Positions 1 through 8,090 of a DNA stretch of 37,840 nt are shown here, piece by piece. A model generated the notes under the pieces. It was not told the origin of the DNA. It made no database searches and saw only the letters and a list, made by a program, of their open reading frames with translations. Position 1 is the first letter of the stretch, and each line of letters starts with the position of its first letter. A program made the position numbers and the translations under genes. The stretch comes from an uncultured Gammaproteobacteria bacterium (GTDB taxonomy: Bacteria > Pseudomonadota > Gammaproteobacteria > Pseudomonadales > Azotimanducaceae), in contig CAJWNY010000022.1 of NCBI GenBank assembly GCA_913043815.1, positions 1 through 37,840 of the forward strand. The letters are read 5' to 3'.

Positions 1-395
1 AAAAAATGCCCCCTTGGGGAATACTTTTTTTCTAAGCCTCTTTTAAAGCCCCCCCCCCAAAAAAAAAATAAGAAGCGCTAATCCAGGTGAATACTGAATT
101 TTTTAAGAGTTAGGCCCACGTATCCTTTTTCAACCTCTCATCATTATAAAAACTGTGGCCGCAGCTATGACGATATTAGTTAGGCTTGATTTGTTCATCT
201 AGCATCTTCTTTTAATTTCTCGCGAGTATCTGCACTCTTGACCTGCAGGCTAATAACGTCAACGCTACTGAACATATGATTTGAAACAACTACAAAAATA
301 CCAGTCGCGGCTAGCTATAAGCGCGTTTGGTGCGTGGCGGTGTGAGGATACAGCAGCTTGTGGTTCAGCTATGCTAAAGGTTAGGAGAGCAGACA
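1..395. other. Non-coding left edge: low-complexity tract and leader of the first gene
   Basis: The first ~75 bases are unusually rich in homopolymers: runs of A, T and C, including about ten C followed by about nine A at 50-69. This is unlike the rest of the window and looks like a poor contig end rather than biology. The frame open from base 1 stops at 79-81, and I do not trust it as a gene. From about 80 to 395 the sequence is ordinary AT-rich intergenic DNA. The only signal I can support is the ribosome binding site AGGAG at 383-387, eight bases before the ATG at 396. Confidence 0.6.
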
Positions 396-1280
396 ATGAA
401 TGTACATCCCATGGACCATATCCCGGTCCGCCCGCTGAAATTCGACTTGTCACAAAGCCAAGTGGCAGACCCACTGTGGAGTCGCACTAATCCTGAGTTT
501 TCAATGTTTATTAATGCATTGGGTATTCACGTTCCGCACTTTGAACGTTTTTTAGTGAAAACTATGCGGGCCTATAGAGCCGAGCTCAAGGATGACGTGT
601 TGCTGGGTGAGGTGCAGGCACTGATAGGCCAGGAAGCGCATCATGCATTTAATTTTGTTAGGTGGACCGAAAAAATGGCTGAGAAGTACCCCGGCCTCTC
701 GGCATTGGACGCGAGTGCGCAGAATTACTTTGCCAAAATCTTTGCCGAAAAGGACAAAAAATTTCATATCGGATTTACTTCAGGCTACGAAACTTTTACC
801 TTTCTGGGCGGTATGATCATCCTCAACCGCTACGAAGAACTCATGCAGGAAGCTGATCCTACCATTCGCGCTTTGTGGGTCTGGCACCAGGTGGAAGAGG
901 TAGAGCATGGGGGTGTGGCATTTGATTTCTTCAAGGCCAATTACCCTGACTCAGAGGCTTATCGACGTTATATGGTGCTTTATGCATTTCTGCATATTTG
1001 CTGGGAAACCTTCAAAGCCTATCGCTTAATGGTGAAGGGTGAGAGCTGTTATCGACGTTTTAAGGATAAAGCCCGAGCTTGGAAGTTTTTTGCGTCCTTC
1101 GCCTGGGATTTGGCTTATGCGGCGTTGCCGGTATTTTCGCGCTCATATCATCCACGCAATCACCCTATCTGTAATGGCGAGCAAAACTCTATTGCGGTGG
1201 CTTGGCGAAAGCTCTATCGCGAAGATAACGACGTTTTGACCTTAGATAACGACAAGATCAGAAGTATGCTTAAGGTATAA
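396..1280 (+). CDS. PF10118-family metal-dependent hydrolase (ferritin-like diiron fold)
   Basis: This 294-residue cytoplasmic protein matches the family annotated as predicted metal-dependent hydrolase (COG3687/PF10118). The biochemical reaction of that family is poorly known. Candidate metal ligands follow a ferritin-like pattern. E50 lies in the first helix, E80-x-x-H83 in the second, E132 or E147 in the third, and E168-x-x-H171 in the fourth, inside HQVEEVEH. The sequence supports a diiron or dinuclear centre but not a substrate. AGGAG eight bases upstream supports the start. The next gene follows after only about 14 bases, so the two are almost certainly co-transcribed. The context with an isomerase-like membrane protein and a Baeyer-Villiger monooxygenase suggests a role in processing a hydrophobic organic compound. 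That role is inference; the family call is fairly sure. Confidence 0.85.
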   Translation: MNVHPMDHIPVRPLKFDLSQSQVADPLWSRTNPEFSMFINALGIHVPHFERFLVKTMRAYRAELKDDVLLGEVQALIGQEAHHAFNFVRWTEKMAEKYPGLSALDASAQNYFAKIFAEKDKKFHIGFTSGYETFTFLGGMIILNRYEELMQEADPTIRALWVWHQVEEVEHGGVAFDFFKANYPDSEAYRRYMVLYAFLHICWETFKAYRLMVKGESCYRRFKDKARAWKFFASFAWDLAYAALPVFSRSYHPRNHPICNGEQNSIAVAWRKLYREDNDVLTLDNDKIRSMLKV

Positions 1281-1294
1281 GTTGGGGAGTGATA

Positions 1295-1783
1295 GTGCAG
1301 CAAGATAATAAACTGAGATATTTAGTGATAGGCAACGCAATGGCGGTGCTGTTGATAGGTCTCTTATCAGGAGTAATGCTTATCTTTTCATTGTTGGATG
1401 CAGTGACCTTGTGGCCATTTCCTGAGTGGAAAGTGACAATTCCTGGCTCAACCAGAGGCTGGCAGGCGGCGCACGTAGGTGGCATTTTGAATGGTGTGAT
1501 GATTGCTGGAGCGGCCTACTTAATGCAAACCCTAGAGCTATCTGGGCGCCGCGAGAAATGGGCAGGCTGGGGCATGATCATTACGGGTTGGGCCAATACA
1601 GTGTTTTACTGGGGCGGTAACTTTGCCGCTAACAGAGGGCTTTCGGTTGCGACTACGCCTTATGGCGAGGGTGACTTGGCTGGAGCGCTCGCATTTTTAG
1701 GTGGTGGTGCCGGAATGGTATTTACCTTCATAGCCGTATCAATATTTGCGCTGGCAGCATTCAAAAAAGCTAAAGCAAGTTAG
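1295..1783 (+). CDS. Styrene oxide isomerase-like membrane protein (StyC / hydroxylaminobenzene mutase family)
   Basis: This 162-residue protein has four predicted membrane helices (about 8-32, 60-80, 89-109, 132-157). From memory it aligns along its length with bacterial styrene oxide isomerase, which converts epoxides to aldehydes by Meinwald rearrangement using heme b at a trimer interface. Shared blocks are PGSxxGWxxAHxGxxLNG at 50-67, GWAN at 98-101 followed by FY, and NFxxNRGL at 109-116. The StyC heme ligand His58 corresponds to H60, Asn64 to N66 and Tyr103 to Y105. Asp95 is replaced by T97. Start choice: GGGGAG at 1283-1288 directly touches the GTG at 1289, whereas the in-frame GTG at 1295 has a normal six-base spacing, so I use 1295. 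Homology is strong. Substrate and exact reaction are open, and the family also contains hydroxylaminobenzene mutases. Confidence 0.75.
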   Translation: MQQDNKLRYLVIGNAMAVLLIGLLSGVMLIFSLLDAVTLWPFPEWKVTIPGSTRGWQAAHVGGILNGVMIAGAAYLMQTLELSGRREKWAGWGMIITGWANTVFYWGGNFAANRGLSVATTPYGEGDLAGALAFLGGGAGMVFTFIAVSIFALAAFKKAKAS

Positions 1784-1987
1784 AACCAAATACGGGTATG
1801 CTAAAAGGACCGTTTCTTAGACGTTTGGCTTCTTGGAGATGTTTTTCTGAGCTGTGTTGTAGACCAGCGCTGATGCTCAGAACTATAACTGTCTTACTCA
1901 ACGGGTCTATTCGGAGAGTAATAGACGGTTTTATGAGTTTGCAGTGTTGTTGGTAAATGTGTTGAGTGACTTAGGAGTGTAGTAACT

Positions 1988-3796
1988 GTGTCTAGTGAGA
2001 ATTCTGTTGTAAATGATTTGGGTTTTGATCCAGCAGCGTTGAGAGAAAAATACCGGGTTGAGAGAGATAAGCGCTTGCGCAGCGATGGCAGCGAGCAATA
2101 TCAAGAGGTTGTTGGAGACTTTTCCCACTACGTGGACGACCCCTATGTTGAATCAGGGTTCTCAAGAGCGCCGTTAGAAGACCAAGTAGATGTCATTGTA
2201 ATTGGTGGCGGGTTTGGTGGTCTGTTGTCTGGGGCGCGTTTGACTGAAGCGGGTGTGGGCAGTGTCCGTATTATCGAAAAAGGCGGCGACTTCGGCGGTA
2301 CTTGGTATTGGAACAGATATCCGGGCGCGGCCTGTGATGTGGAATCCTATGTGTATTTACCGCTGTGCGAAGAGTTGAACTTTGTTCCCAAAGAAAAATA
2401 TACCCACGCGCCGGAAATCCTAGCGCATAGCCGGGCGATTGGCGAAAAATTTAATCTTTACGAGCACGCTTGTTTCCAAACTGAAGTACAGGGTCTTGAG
2501 TGGAGTGAGGTCACAAAATTATGGACGGTGAAAACTAACAGAGGTGATCGTATGCGTTCGCGTTATGTAGTGATGGCCAATGGTCCGCTGAATCGACCTA
2601 AGCTGCCGGGTATTAAAGGTATTAGCGAATACAAGGGCCATACATTTCACACCAGTCGGTGGGACTACTCTTACACCGGCGGAGGCCCACAAGGTAACTT
2701 GACTGGCCTTAAAGGCAAGAAGGTTGGCGTGATTGGTACTGGTGCCACAGCTATTCAATGTGTGCCCCACTTGGCTAAAGGTGCTGATGAGCTTTATGTT
2801 TTTCAGAGAACGCCATCTTCTGTCGATGTTCGCGCAAACCGACCCACTGACCCAGTTTGGGCTGCGAGTCTAAAGCCTGGCTGGCAGCAAGTGCGTATGG
2901 ATAACTTTAATACCCTAGTTTCTGGCGGGTTTGCCGATGTCGACATGGTTAACGATGGTTGGACTGAGATCATTCGTAACCTAGGTTCAATGGTTAACTT
3001 TAAGGGGGGCGCGAGGCTTTCTCCTCAGGAAGTGGCAGAAAAAATGGAATTAGCGGATTTTCAGAAAATGGAGCAGGTACGCGCCAGGGCTGAAGAGTTG
3101 GTAAACGATCCTAATACCGCAGAGGCTTTGAAGCCCTATTATCGTCAGTTTTGTAAGCGGCCTTGTTTTAACGATGAATACTTAGATTCGTTTAATTTAC
3201 CGGGTGTGCATTTGGTTGATACTCAAGGCAGCGGCATCGACAAAATTACTGAGAAAGGAATTGTCGCTAATGGTGTAGAAATTGAGTTGGATTGCATCGT
3301 GTTTGCTACCGGCTTTGAAGTGGGTACCGAATATACTCGACGCTCTGGCTACGACTTAATTGGTCGCGATGGGTTGAGCCTAAAAGACAAGTGGCAGGAT
3401 GGCATATCTACGCTGCATGGTCTGCAAACGCGAGGCTTCCCTAACTGTTTTATTATCAGTAACGCGCAGTCTGGCTTTACCGTTAGTTTTCCTCACGCGA
3501 TGAATGAACAAGCCAAGCATGTTGCCTATATAATAAATCGCTGCGCTGAGGCAAATGCGGAAACCGTTGAAGTAGCGGCAGACGCTGAGGCTGCTTGGGT
3601 GCAGGAAATTGTTAAAATGTCGCGTCTTAGCGAGAGCTTTCAGGCCAGTTGTACGCCGGGCTATTACAATAATGAAGGCAAACCTAATCCTAAGAGCGTA
3701 CAAAATGGCTCTTATGGCGCAGGGCCAGTGAAGTTCTTTAAGGTGCTTGACGCCTGGCGCCAAGAAGGCACCCTGCAGGGTCTCGAGCTGAGGTAG
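1988..3796 (+). CDS. Type I Baeyer-Villiger monooxygenase (FAD/NADPH), long form
   Basis: This 602-residue flavoprotein should insert one oxygen atom next to a carbonyl, turning ketones into esters or lactones. The FAD Rossmann motif G73-x-G75-x-x-G78 is followed by the GGTWYWNRYPG stretch from 103 and C116-D117. The BVMO fingerprint YKGHTFHTSRWD is at 215-226, the NADPH Rossmann motif GTGATA at 250-255, and the second fingerprint FATGFE at 439-444. R391 in CKRPCF matches the catalytic arginine of phenylacetone monooxygenase. A ~65-residue N-terminal extension makes it longer than phenylacetone monooxygenase and close in length to cyclopentadecanone-type enzymes. That fits bulky or cyclic ketones but does not prove them. 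The start is GTG with AGGAG at 1973-1977. The 204-base gap after the isomerase-like gene leaves co-transcription possible but not shown. A terminator follows. Confidence 0.93.
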   Translation: MSSENSVVNDLGFDPAALREKYRVERDKRLRSDGSEQYQEVVGDFSHYVDDPYVESGFSRAPLEDQVDVIVIGGGFGGLLSGARLTEAGVGSVRIIEKGGDFGGTWYWNRYPGAACDVESYVYLPLCEELNFVPKEKYTHAPEILAHSRAIGEKFNLYEHACFQTEVQGLEWSEVTKLWTVKTNRGDRMRSRYVVMANGPLNRPKLPGIKGISEYKGHTFHTSRWDYSYTGGGPQGNLTGLKGKKVGVIGTGATAIQCVPHLAKGADELYVFQRTPSSVDVRANRPTDPVWAASLKPGWQQVRMDNFNTLVSGGFADVDMVNDGWTEIIRNLGSMVNFKGGARLSPQEVAEKMELADFQKMEQVRARAEELVNDPNTAEALKPYYRQFCKRPCFNDEYLDSFNLPGVHLVDTQGSGIDKITEKGIVANGVEIELDCIVFATGFEVGTEYTRRSGYDLIGRDGLSLKDKWQDGISTLHGLQTRGFPNCFIISNAQSGFTVSFPHAMNEQAKHVAYIINRCAEANAETVEVAADAEAAWVQEIVKMSRLSESFQASCTPGYYNNEGKPNPKSVQNGSYGAGPVKFFKVLDAWRQEGTLQGLELR

Positions 3797-3824
3797 TTCT
3801 AGATCAAGTCTCGGTTATGTTTAG

Positions 3825-3853
3825 GCCTAGAATTGTTCTTCTAGGCTTTTTTT
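3825..3853 (+). terminator. Rho-independent terminator after the BVMO gene
   Basis: A perfect 8-bp stem (GCCTAGAA at 3825-3832 with TTCTAGGC at 3839-3846) encloses a six-base loop and is followed at once by seven T (3847-3853). It lies 28 bases after the BVMO stop and ends that transcription unit. Confidence 0.9.
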
Positions 3854-4305
3854 GCTAGCTCTTTGATGTGTCGGTTTGTTCCTCGCTGCACTCTGGGGGT
3901 GAGACTCGCTACTTGCTCGTGACAGTTGAAACTGACGAGATAGGTTAATGGCTAGTACGATTCGTCCAAAACAATTTTACTCAAAGACTCCCGGCGCAGA
4001 TTAATATGATTTTATGTAGGACTTAGGTGGTGGCGTGGTTACCAACCTCTTCTGCTTGCTCGGGCAGCGCTGTCGTCTCTTTCGCCAGGGCGTAGGCGTT
4101 CCTCTTTTTCGTCGGTGTATCGTTTGCTATGGTGCTCATAATATTCGGGTTTAACCGTCATTGGGCACTTTCAAACCAATTTGTTAGACGTGCCGTTTAC
4201 AAAAACGCGTTTAGGGGAGCTACATAAAGAGCATACGTTGGGGTAAATTAGCCAGATCTATATTGGTATTTGATCTATTAGTCTCTATCGAGTTGGGAGT
4301 GTTGT
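3854..4305. other. Intergenic region before the amidohydrolase
   Basis: About 450 bases with no open frame of convincing length or composition on either strand and no tRNA-like structure. The only clear element is GGGAG at 4295-4299, a ribosome binding site six bases before the ATG at 4306. The promoter of the amidohydrolase is probably in the last ~100 AT-rich bases, but I cannot place its boxes reliably. Confidence 0.5.
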
Positions 4306-6084
4306 ATGCGTTTTTTGTTCTCGAAGTATTGTTTGTCATTAATGAGCGTGTCCCTGCTGCTGAGTGGCTGCGATACCCCTAGCAACACTCAAACACTGCC
4401 CACTGTTTTTGCAGACATGGTTTTGCGAAATGGTGTGGTGGTAACCGTTGATGATGGGATTGGCAATGTGCAGGGCATTGCGGTGGCTGGCCATAAAATA
4501 ATTGCTGTGGGCAACAACGAAGAAATCGGCGCATATATCAATGCGGATACTCAAGTGATTGATCTGGCCGGGCGGATGGCAATGCCAGGATTTATAGAAG
4601 GCCACGGTCACTTTATGAGCCTTGGTCGTTCTAAGCAAATCCTTGATCTGACGGATATTACGAGTTGGCACCAAGCGGTTAGTCGTGTGGCGGCTGCGGT
4701 TGACAGCGCCGAGCCTGGTGAATGGATTTTTGGTCGCGGCTGGCACCAGGATAAGTGGGAGCGAGTTCCTGAAGGCGCTATAGATGGCGTGCCTTTGAAC
4801 AACACGCTCAACCTTATATCGCCGAATAATCCGGTTTTATTAGGCCATGCCAGTGGTCATGCCGCTTTTGCAAATGATGCTGCGCTGCAAGCAGCAGGCA
4901 TCACTGATGCCACAGCAGATCCGGATGGCGGCACCATTCTCCGTGCGGAGAGTGGTCGTGCGACAGGATTGTTGCGCGAAACAGCACAACGGTTGGTGGC
5001 CAGTGCCGGTGCTGAATATGAATCACGGCGTAGTGCTGACGAAGTGGAGCGATTGAAACGTGAGCAAGTTTTTCTGGCCAGTGCGGAAGCTCTTGCCAAT
5101 GGCGTGACCTCCTTCCAAGACGCTGGTGCAGATTTTGCGACCATAGACTTTTTCAAGCAATTGGAAGCTGAAGGCGCGTTGCCCATCAGGTTGTATGTCA
5201 TGGTTCGCGGCGAAAGTAACGCGGAAATGGAGCAACTTTTACCGTCTTATTATATGCCGGCCGAAGAAAACGATTTTCTTACGGTTCGATCTATTAAGCG
5301 CCAGCTTGATGGTGCCCTTGGCGCTCATGGAGCCTGGTTGTTGGCGCCTTATGTGGATTTGCCGAGTACCTCGGGTTTGGTATTGGAGTCGGTTGAGGAC
5401 ATTGAAGAAACCGCGCGGTTGGCGGTTAAGTATGGCTATCAAGTCAATACTCACGCCATCGGAGACAGGGCGAACCGAGAAACTTTGGATTTGTATCAAC
5501 GCGCGTTTGCTTCTGCGCAAGCTGCTGATCAAGAGTTAAGTGCAAACGCAGATCAGGACTTGGTGCAGGACTTGCGCTGGCGCGTGGAACATGCCCAGCA
5601 CATAGATCCTGCAGACGTGCCTCGATTCGGCGAGTTGGGTGTTATTGCCGCAATACAAGGTGTTCATTCCATCTCAGATGGTCCGTGGGTGCCATCCCGG
5701 TTGGGCGATGCCCGCACCAAACTAACTTCTTATCCTTGGCGCGACCTTATCGATAGCGGCGCTGTTGTAGCAAATGGCACTGATGTGCCTGTGGAGGGCA
5801 TAGATCCCATTGCATCTTATTACGCGTCTGTATCGCGTATGACTAATAGTGGCGAAAAATTCTATCCCGAGCAGGCTATGACCCGAGTAGAAGCGCTTGC
5901 CAGCTACACCATAAATAATGCTTTTGCGGCCTTCGAGGAAGCGCATAAAGGGTCGCTAACGCCAGGTAAGTTGGCGGACATTGTGGTGCTATCTCAGAAT
6001 ATCCTGAGTGTTGATGAAGAGCAGATTCCTAATACTTTAGTAGATATGACTATTGTTGCTGGACAGGTGCGCTACCAGCGCTGA
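4306..6084 (+). CDS. Lipoprotein amidohydrolase, YtcJ-like (amidohydrolase family 3)
   Basis: This 592-residue protein has a lipoprotein signal: basic start, hydrophobic stretch, and LLSGC with the lipidated cysteine at C22. After a linker it shows the amidohydrolase core. The early beta-sandwich segment (NGVVVTVDD) precedes the H101-x-H103 metal motif in EGHGHF. Later come NTHAIGDRAN, WRVEHAQHID and GTDVPVEGIDP, which carry the remaining metal-binding histidines and the catalytic aspartate. The family hydrolyses C-N bonds in cyclic or N-acyl compounds. The substrate cannot be read from the sequence. Aspartate follows the lipid cysteine (D23), which in enteric bacteria retains lipoproteins in the inner membrane. 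If the rule holds here, the enzyme faces the periplasm from the inner membrane. It appears to be a single-gene unit with its own ribosome binding site. Confidence 0.88.
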   Translation: MRFLFSKYCLSLMSVSLLLSGCDTPSNTQTLPTVFADMVLRNGVVVTVDDGIGNVQGIAVAGHKIIAVGNNEEIGAYINADTQVIDLAGRMAMPGFIEGHGHFMSLGRSKQILDLTDITSWHQAVSRVAAAVDSAEPGEWIFGRGWHQDKWERVPEGAIDGVPLNNTLNLISPNNPVLLGHASGHAAFANDAALQAAGITDATADPDGGTILRAESGRATGLLRETAQRLVASAGAEYESRRSADEVERLKREQVFLASAEALANGVTSFQDAGADFATIDFFKQLEAEGALPIRLYVMVRGESNAEMEQLLPSYYMPAEENDFLTVRSIKRQLDGALGAHGAWLLAPYVDLPSTSGLVLESVEDIEETARLAVKYGYQVNTHAIGDRANRETLDLYQRAFASAQAADQELSANADQDLVQDLRWRVEHAQHIDPADVPRFGELGVIAAIQGVHSISDGPWVPSRLGDARTKLTSYPWRDLIDSGAVVANGTDVPVEGIDPIASYYASVSRMTNSGEKFYPEQAMTRVEALASYTINNAFAAFEEAHKGSLTPGKLADIVVLSQNILSVDEEQIPNTLVDMTIVAGQVRYQR

Positions 6085-6324
6085 ATTGGGTTTTTCGATT
6101 TTTTCGTTAGGCTGAGGGTTTGTCGCTTGTTAGGTACGTCACTGCGGATGCACCTCGCCACCCATAGAGTGGAGGGGTGGGGCCCGATCAGCCTCGATGA
6201 CTTAAGGTTGGATAGTGCTTAGAAAAAGTGATCCTCGCCAATAAATTGTGGATGTATGTCCATTCTTCCTTGTCGCCCCTCTTTGTGAAAGACTGCTTAT
6301 CGAATTTAATAAATGGAAATATAG

Positions 6325-6888
6325 ATGTCGCAACCCACTGCATTAGACCTGCCTATGCTTGACCCATTACCTGAAGGTACGAAAAAGTATTTTGAAGTTT
6401 GCCAAGACAAGTTGGGCATGGTTCCCAATGTACTGCAAGCTTACGCCTTTGATATAGATAAGCTCAATGCCTTTACTGGTCTTTACAATGACTTGATGTT
6501 GGCAAGTAGTGCGCTAAGCAAGTTAGAGCGTGAAATGATTGCCGTGGTTGTATCGTCTATCAACCGTTGTTTTTATTGCTTAACAGCACATGGCGCCGCT
6601 GTGAGAGAACTTTCCGGTGATGCTAACCTTGGTGAGATGATGGTGATGAACTACAGAGTGGCGGAATTGGATAAACGCCAACGCGCAATGTTAGATTTTG
6701 CAGCGCAGATTACGGTTGAGAGCTACAAGATCGAAGAGGCAGATCGTCAAGCTCTGCGAAATGTAGGTTTTAGCGATCGCGATATTTGGGATATTGCCAA
6801 TGTGGCCGCGTTTTTCAATATGACCAACCGTGTCGCCAGCGCAACGGATATGCGTCCTAATGAAGAATATCAAGCACAACATCGATGA
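6325..6888 (+). CDS. AhpD-like peroxidase-related protein (carboxymuconolactone decarboxylase superfamily)
   Basis: This 187-residue protein has the AhpD core motif C82-x-x-C85-x-x-x-H89 (CFYCLTAH), preceded by E70 in a helix. This is the arrangement of the thiol pair and proton relay of AhpD-type alkylhydroperoxidases. The length and N-terminal ...GMVPNVLQAYA segment fit the uncharacterised peroxidase-related subgroup. A reductase partner is not encoded next to it. The ribosome binding site is weak (GGAA at 6315-6318). It lies 240 bases after the amidohydrolase and is convergent with the methyltransferase, so it is likely its own unit. The superfamily call is secure. Peroxidase activity is inferred from the intact CxxCxxxH motif. 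Confidence 0.85.
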   Translation: MSQPTALDLPMLDPLPEGTKKYFEVCQDKLGMVPNVLQAYAFDIDKLNAFTGLYNDLMLASSALSKLEREMIAVVVSSINRCFYCLTAHGAAVRELSGDANLGEMMVMNYRVAELDKRQRAMLDFAAQITVESYKIEEADRQALRNVGFSDRDIWDIANVAAFFNMTNRVASATDMRPNEEYQAQHR

Positions 6889-7226
6889 GCGCCTTGCATT
6901 TCAAGTAGGAAGCGAAATTCTATAACGAAAATATTTAGCGGATAATAAGTTTCAGATTTTAGATCTCGGTCAGCGAAAGTGCTGGCTTAATAGTCGGATT
7001 CAGGAATATAGCGAAGTACAGATTATTTTTTGAGCATTTGTTTCAGAGCATCTAAATAGTGACGAGAATAATTCAGTCACTGAGGCGCTGTTATTTACCT
7101 ATTTGACGAGTGTTGTTCAAGACAGATAGCTGCCGTTAAGCACTGATCTCTTGCCTAGTTAGAGGATGAGGTCTTTTTCAGCCCTCACTTTGTAGGTTTG
7201 AAGAAGTCGTCTGTTCAAGCGGATGC
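6889..7226. other. Convergent intergenic region
   Basis: This stretch between the converging AhpD-like and methyltransferase genes is AT-rich. It contains no credible open frame. A weak imperfect inverted repeat (GTCAGC / GCTGGC near 6970-6986) is not followed by a T tract, so I do not call a terminator. Confidence 0.5.
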
Positions 7227-8081
7227 CTAGTGCTTGTTGCGGGCGCTGACTATCCAAATAGCGGACTCTAAATCTAGACCTTTTTCTGTCATTTGAGGCC
7301 GAAAAATTTCTTTTACCGCATTTAGAGCTTTGTTTTTTTCCTCACCCCCAAGGGTTGCAACAGCATTGGCTGCAGGACCGATTTGAGTTTGAAAGTACAA
7401 AGCATCATCCAAATTATTAGCAATGTGTAGCGGGGTATTAAACGATTGCATCTGCACATCGGTGAAGCCTGCTCCGGTAAGAATGGCCAGAACGTGCGCT
7501 GGATCGGAGAATGCAAAGGGGCCGGGTGCATATGGATTGGGTGATGTTGTGGCTGGGGGCATGAAGGGCTGCACGGCTTTACCTGCTAATGACATCCAAG
7601 GATTTTCACTTGGAGGCTGCCAGCAGACAAAGACCATTCGACCAGTTGGTTTAAGTGCTTTGCGTAAATTCTCGAATGCAGCTTCTGGATTTGAAAAAAA
7701 CATCACCCCAAACCGAGAAAACAGCAAGTCGTATTGGCTATTGAATTCCGCTACAGCGGCATCGGCTAGTTCAAAAGTGAGGTTGGGCGTTGACGCTGCT
7801 CTCATTTTTCCATGGGCTAGCATAGGCTCTGAAATATCCACGCCAGTTACCGAGCCGTTACTTTGGCTTACGGCAAGTGCAAGACTGGTGTCACCGCAAC
7901 CGCAGCCAATATCTAGTGCAGATTCATTGGCTGAAAATTTTGCCGCAGCGAGTCCAGCTTGGGAAAGTGGAGCGAGTAATCGGTCCAAGTGCTCTTGTTG
8001 AGCAACCCAAACAGTCCCTGCTTTATTGTTCCAATATTTGATTTGCTCTGCGTTATCAGCCTTATCTTCAACGTTGACCAT
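7227..8081 (-). CDS. Class I SAM-dependent methyltransferase
   Basis: This 284-residue cytoplasmic protein has the glycine-rich SAM-binding motif I DIGCGCG at 57-63. An acidic motif II follows (TGVDISEPML), then the post-motif LLFSRFGVMFF and LKPTGRMVFVCW strands typical of small-molecule methyltransferases of the UbiE/Methyltransf_11 type. The substrate is unknown. The stop codon of the upstream dehydrogenase (TAG, 8091-8093) forms part of this gene's ribosome binding site (TAGGAG). The two genes are nine bases apart, so they are co-transcribed and probably translationally coupled. That suggests a shared metabolite, for example an alcohol or aldehyde and its methylated form, but this is inference only. 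Confidence 0.85.
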   Translation of the reverse strand: MVNVEDKADNAEQIKYWNNKAGTVWVAQQEHLDRLLAPLSQAGLAAAKFSANESALDIGCGCGDTSLALAVSQSNGSVTGVDISEPMLAHGKMRAASTPNLTFELADAAVAEFNSQYDLLFSRFGVMFFSNPEAAFENLRKALKPTGRMVFVCWQPPSENPWMSLAGKAVQPFMPPATTSPNPYAPGPFAFSDPAHVLAILTGAGFTDVQMQSFNTPLHIANNLDDALYFQTQIGPAANAVATLGGEEKNKALNAVKEIFRPQMTEKGLDLESAIWIVSARNKH

Positions 8082-8090
8082 TACGTGCTC

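Noticed and set aside
3380-3763. Minus-strand open frame within the BVMO gene
   Set aside because: Antisense to conserved BVMO sequence and without any protein motif.
6163-6180. CCACCC / GGGTGG inverted repeat after the amidohydrolase gene
   Set aside because: Short stem, long loop and no T tract; not a supported terminator.
7423-8001. Plus-strand open frame opposite the methyltransferase gene
   Set aside because: The minus-strand frame has the SAM motif and a coupled ribosome binding site; this one is low-complexity serine-rich shadow.
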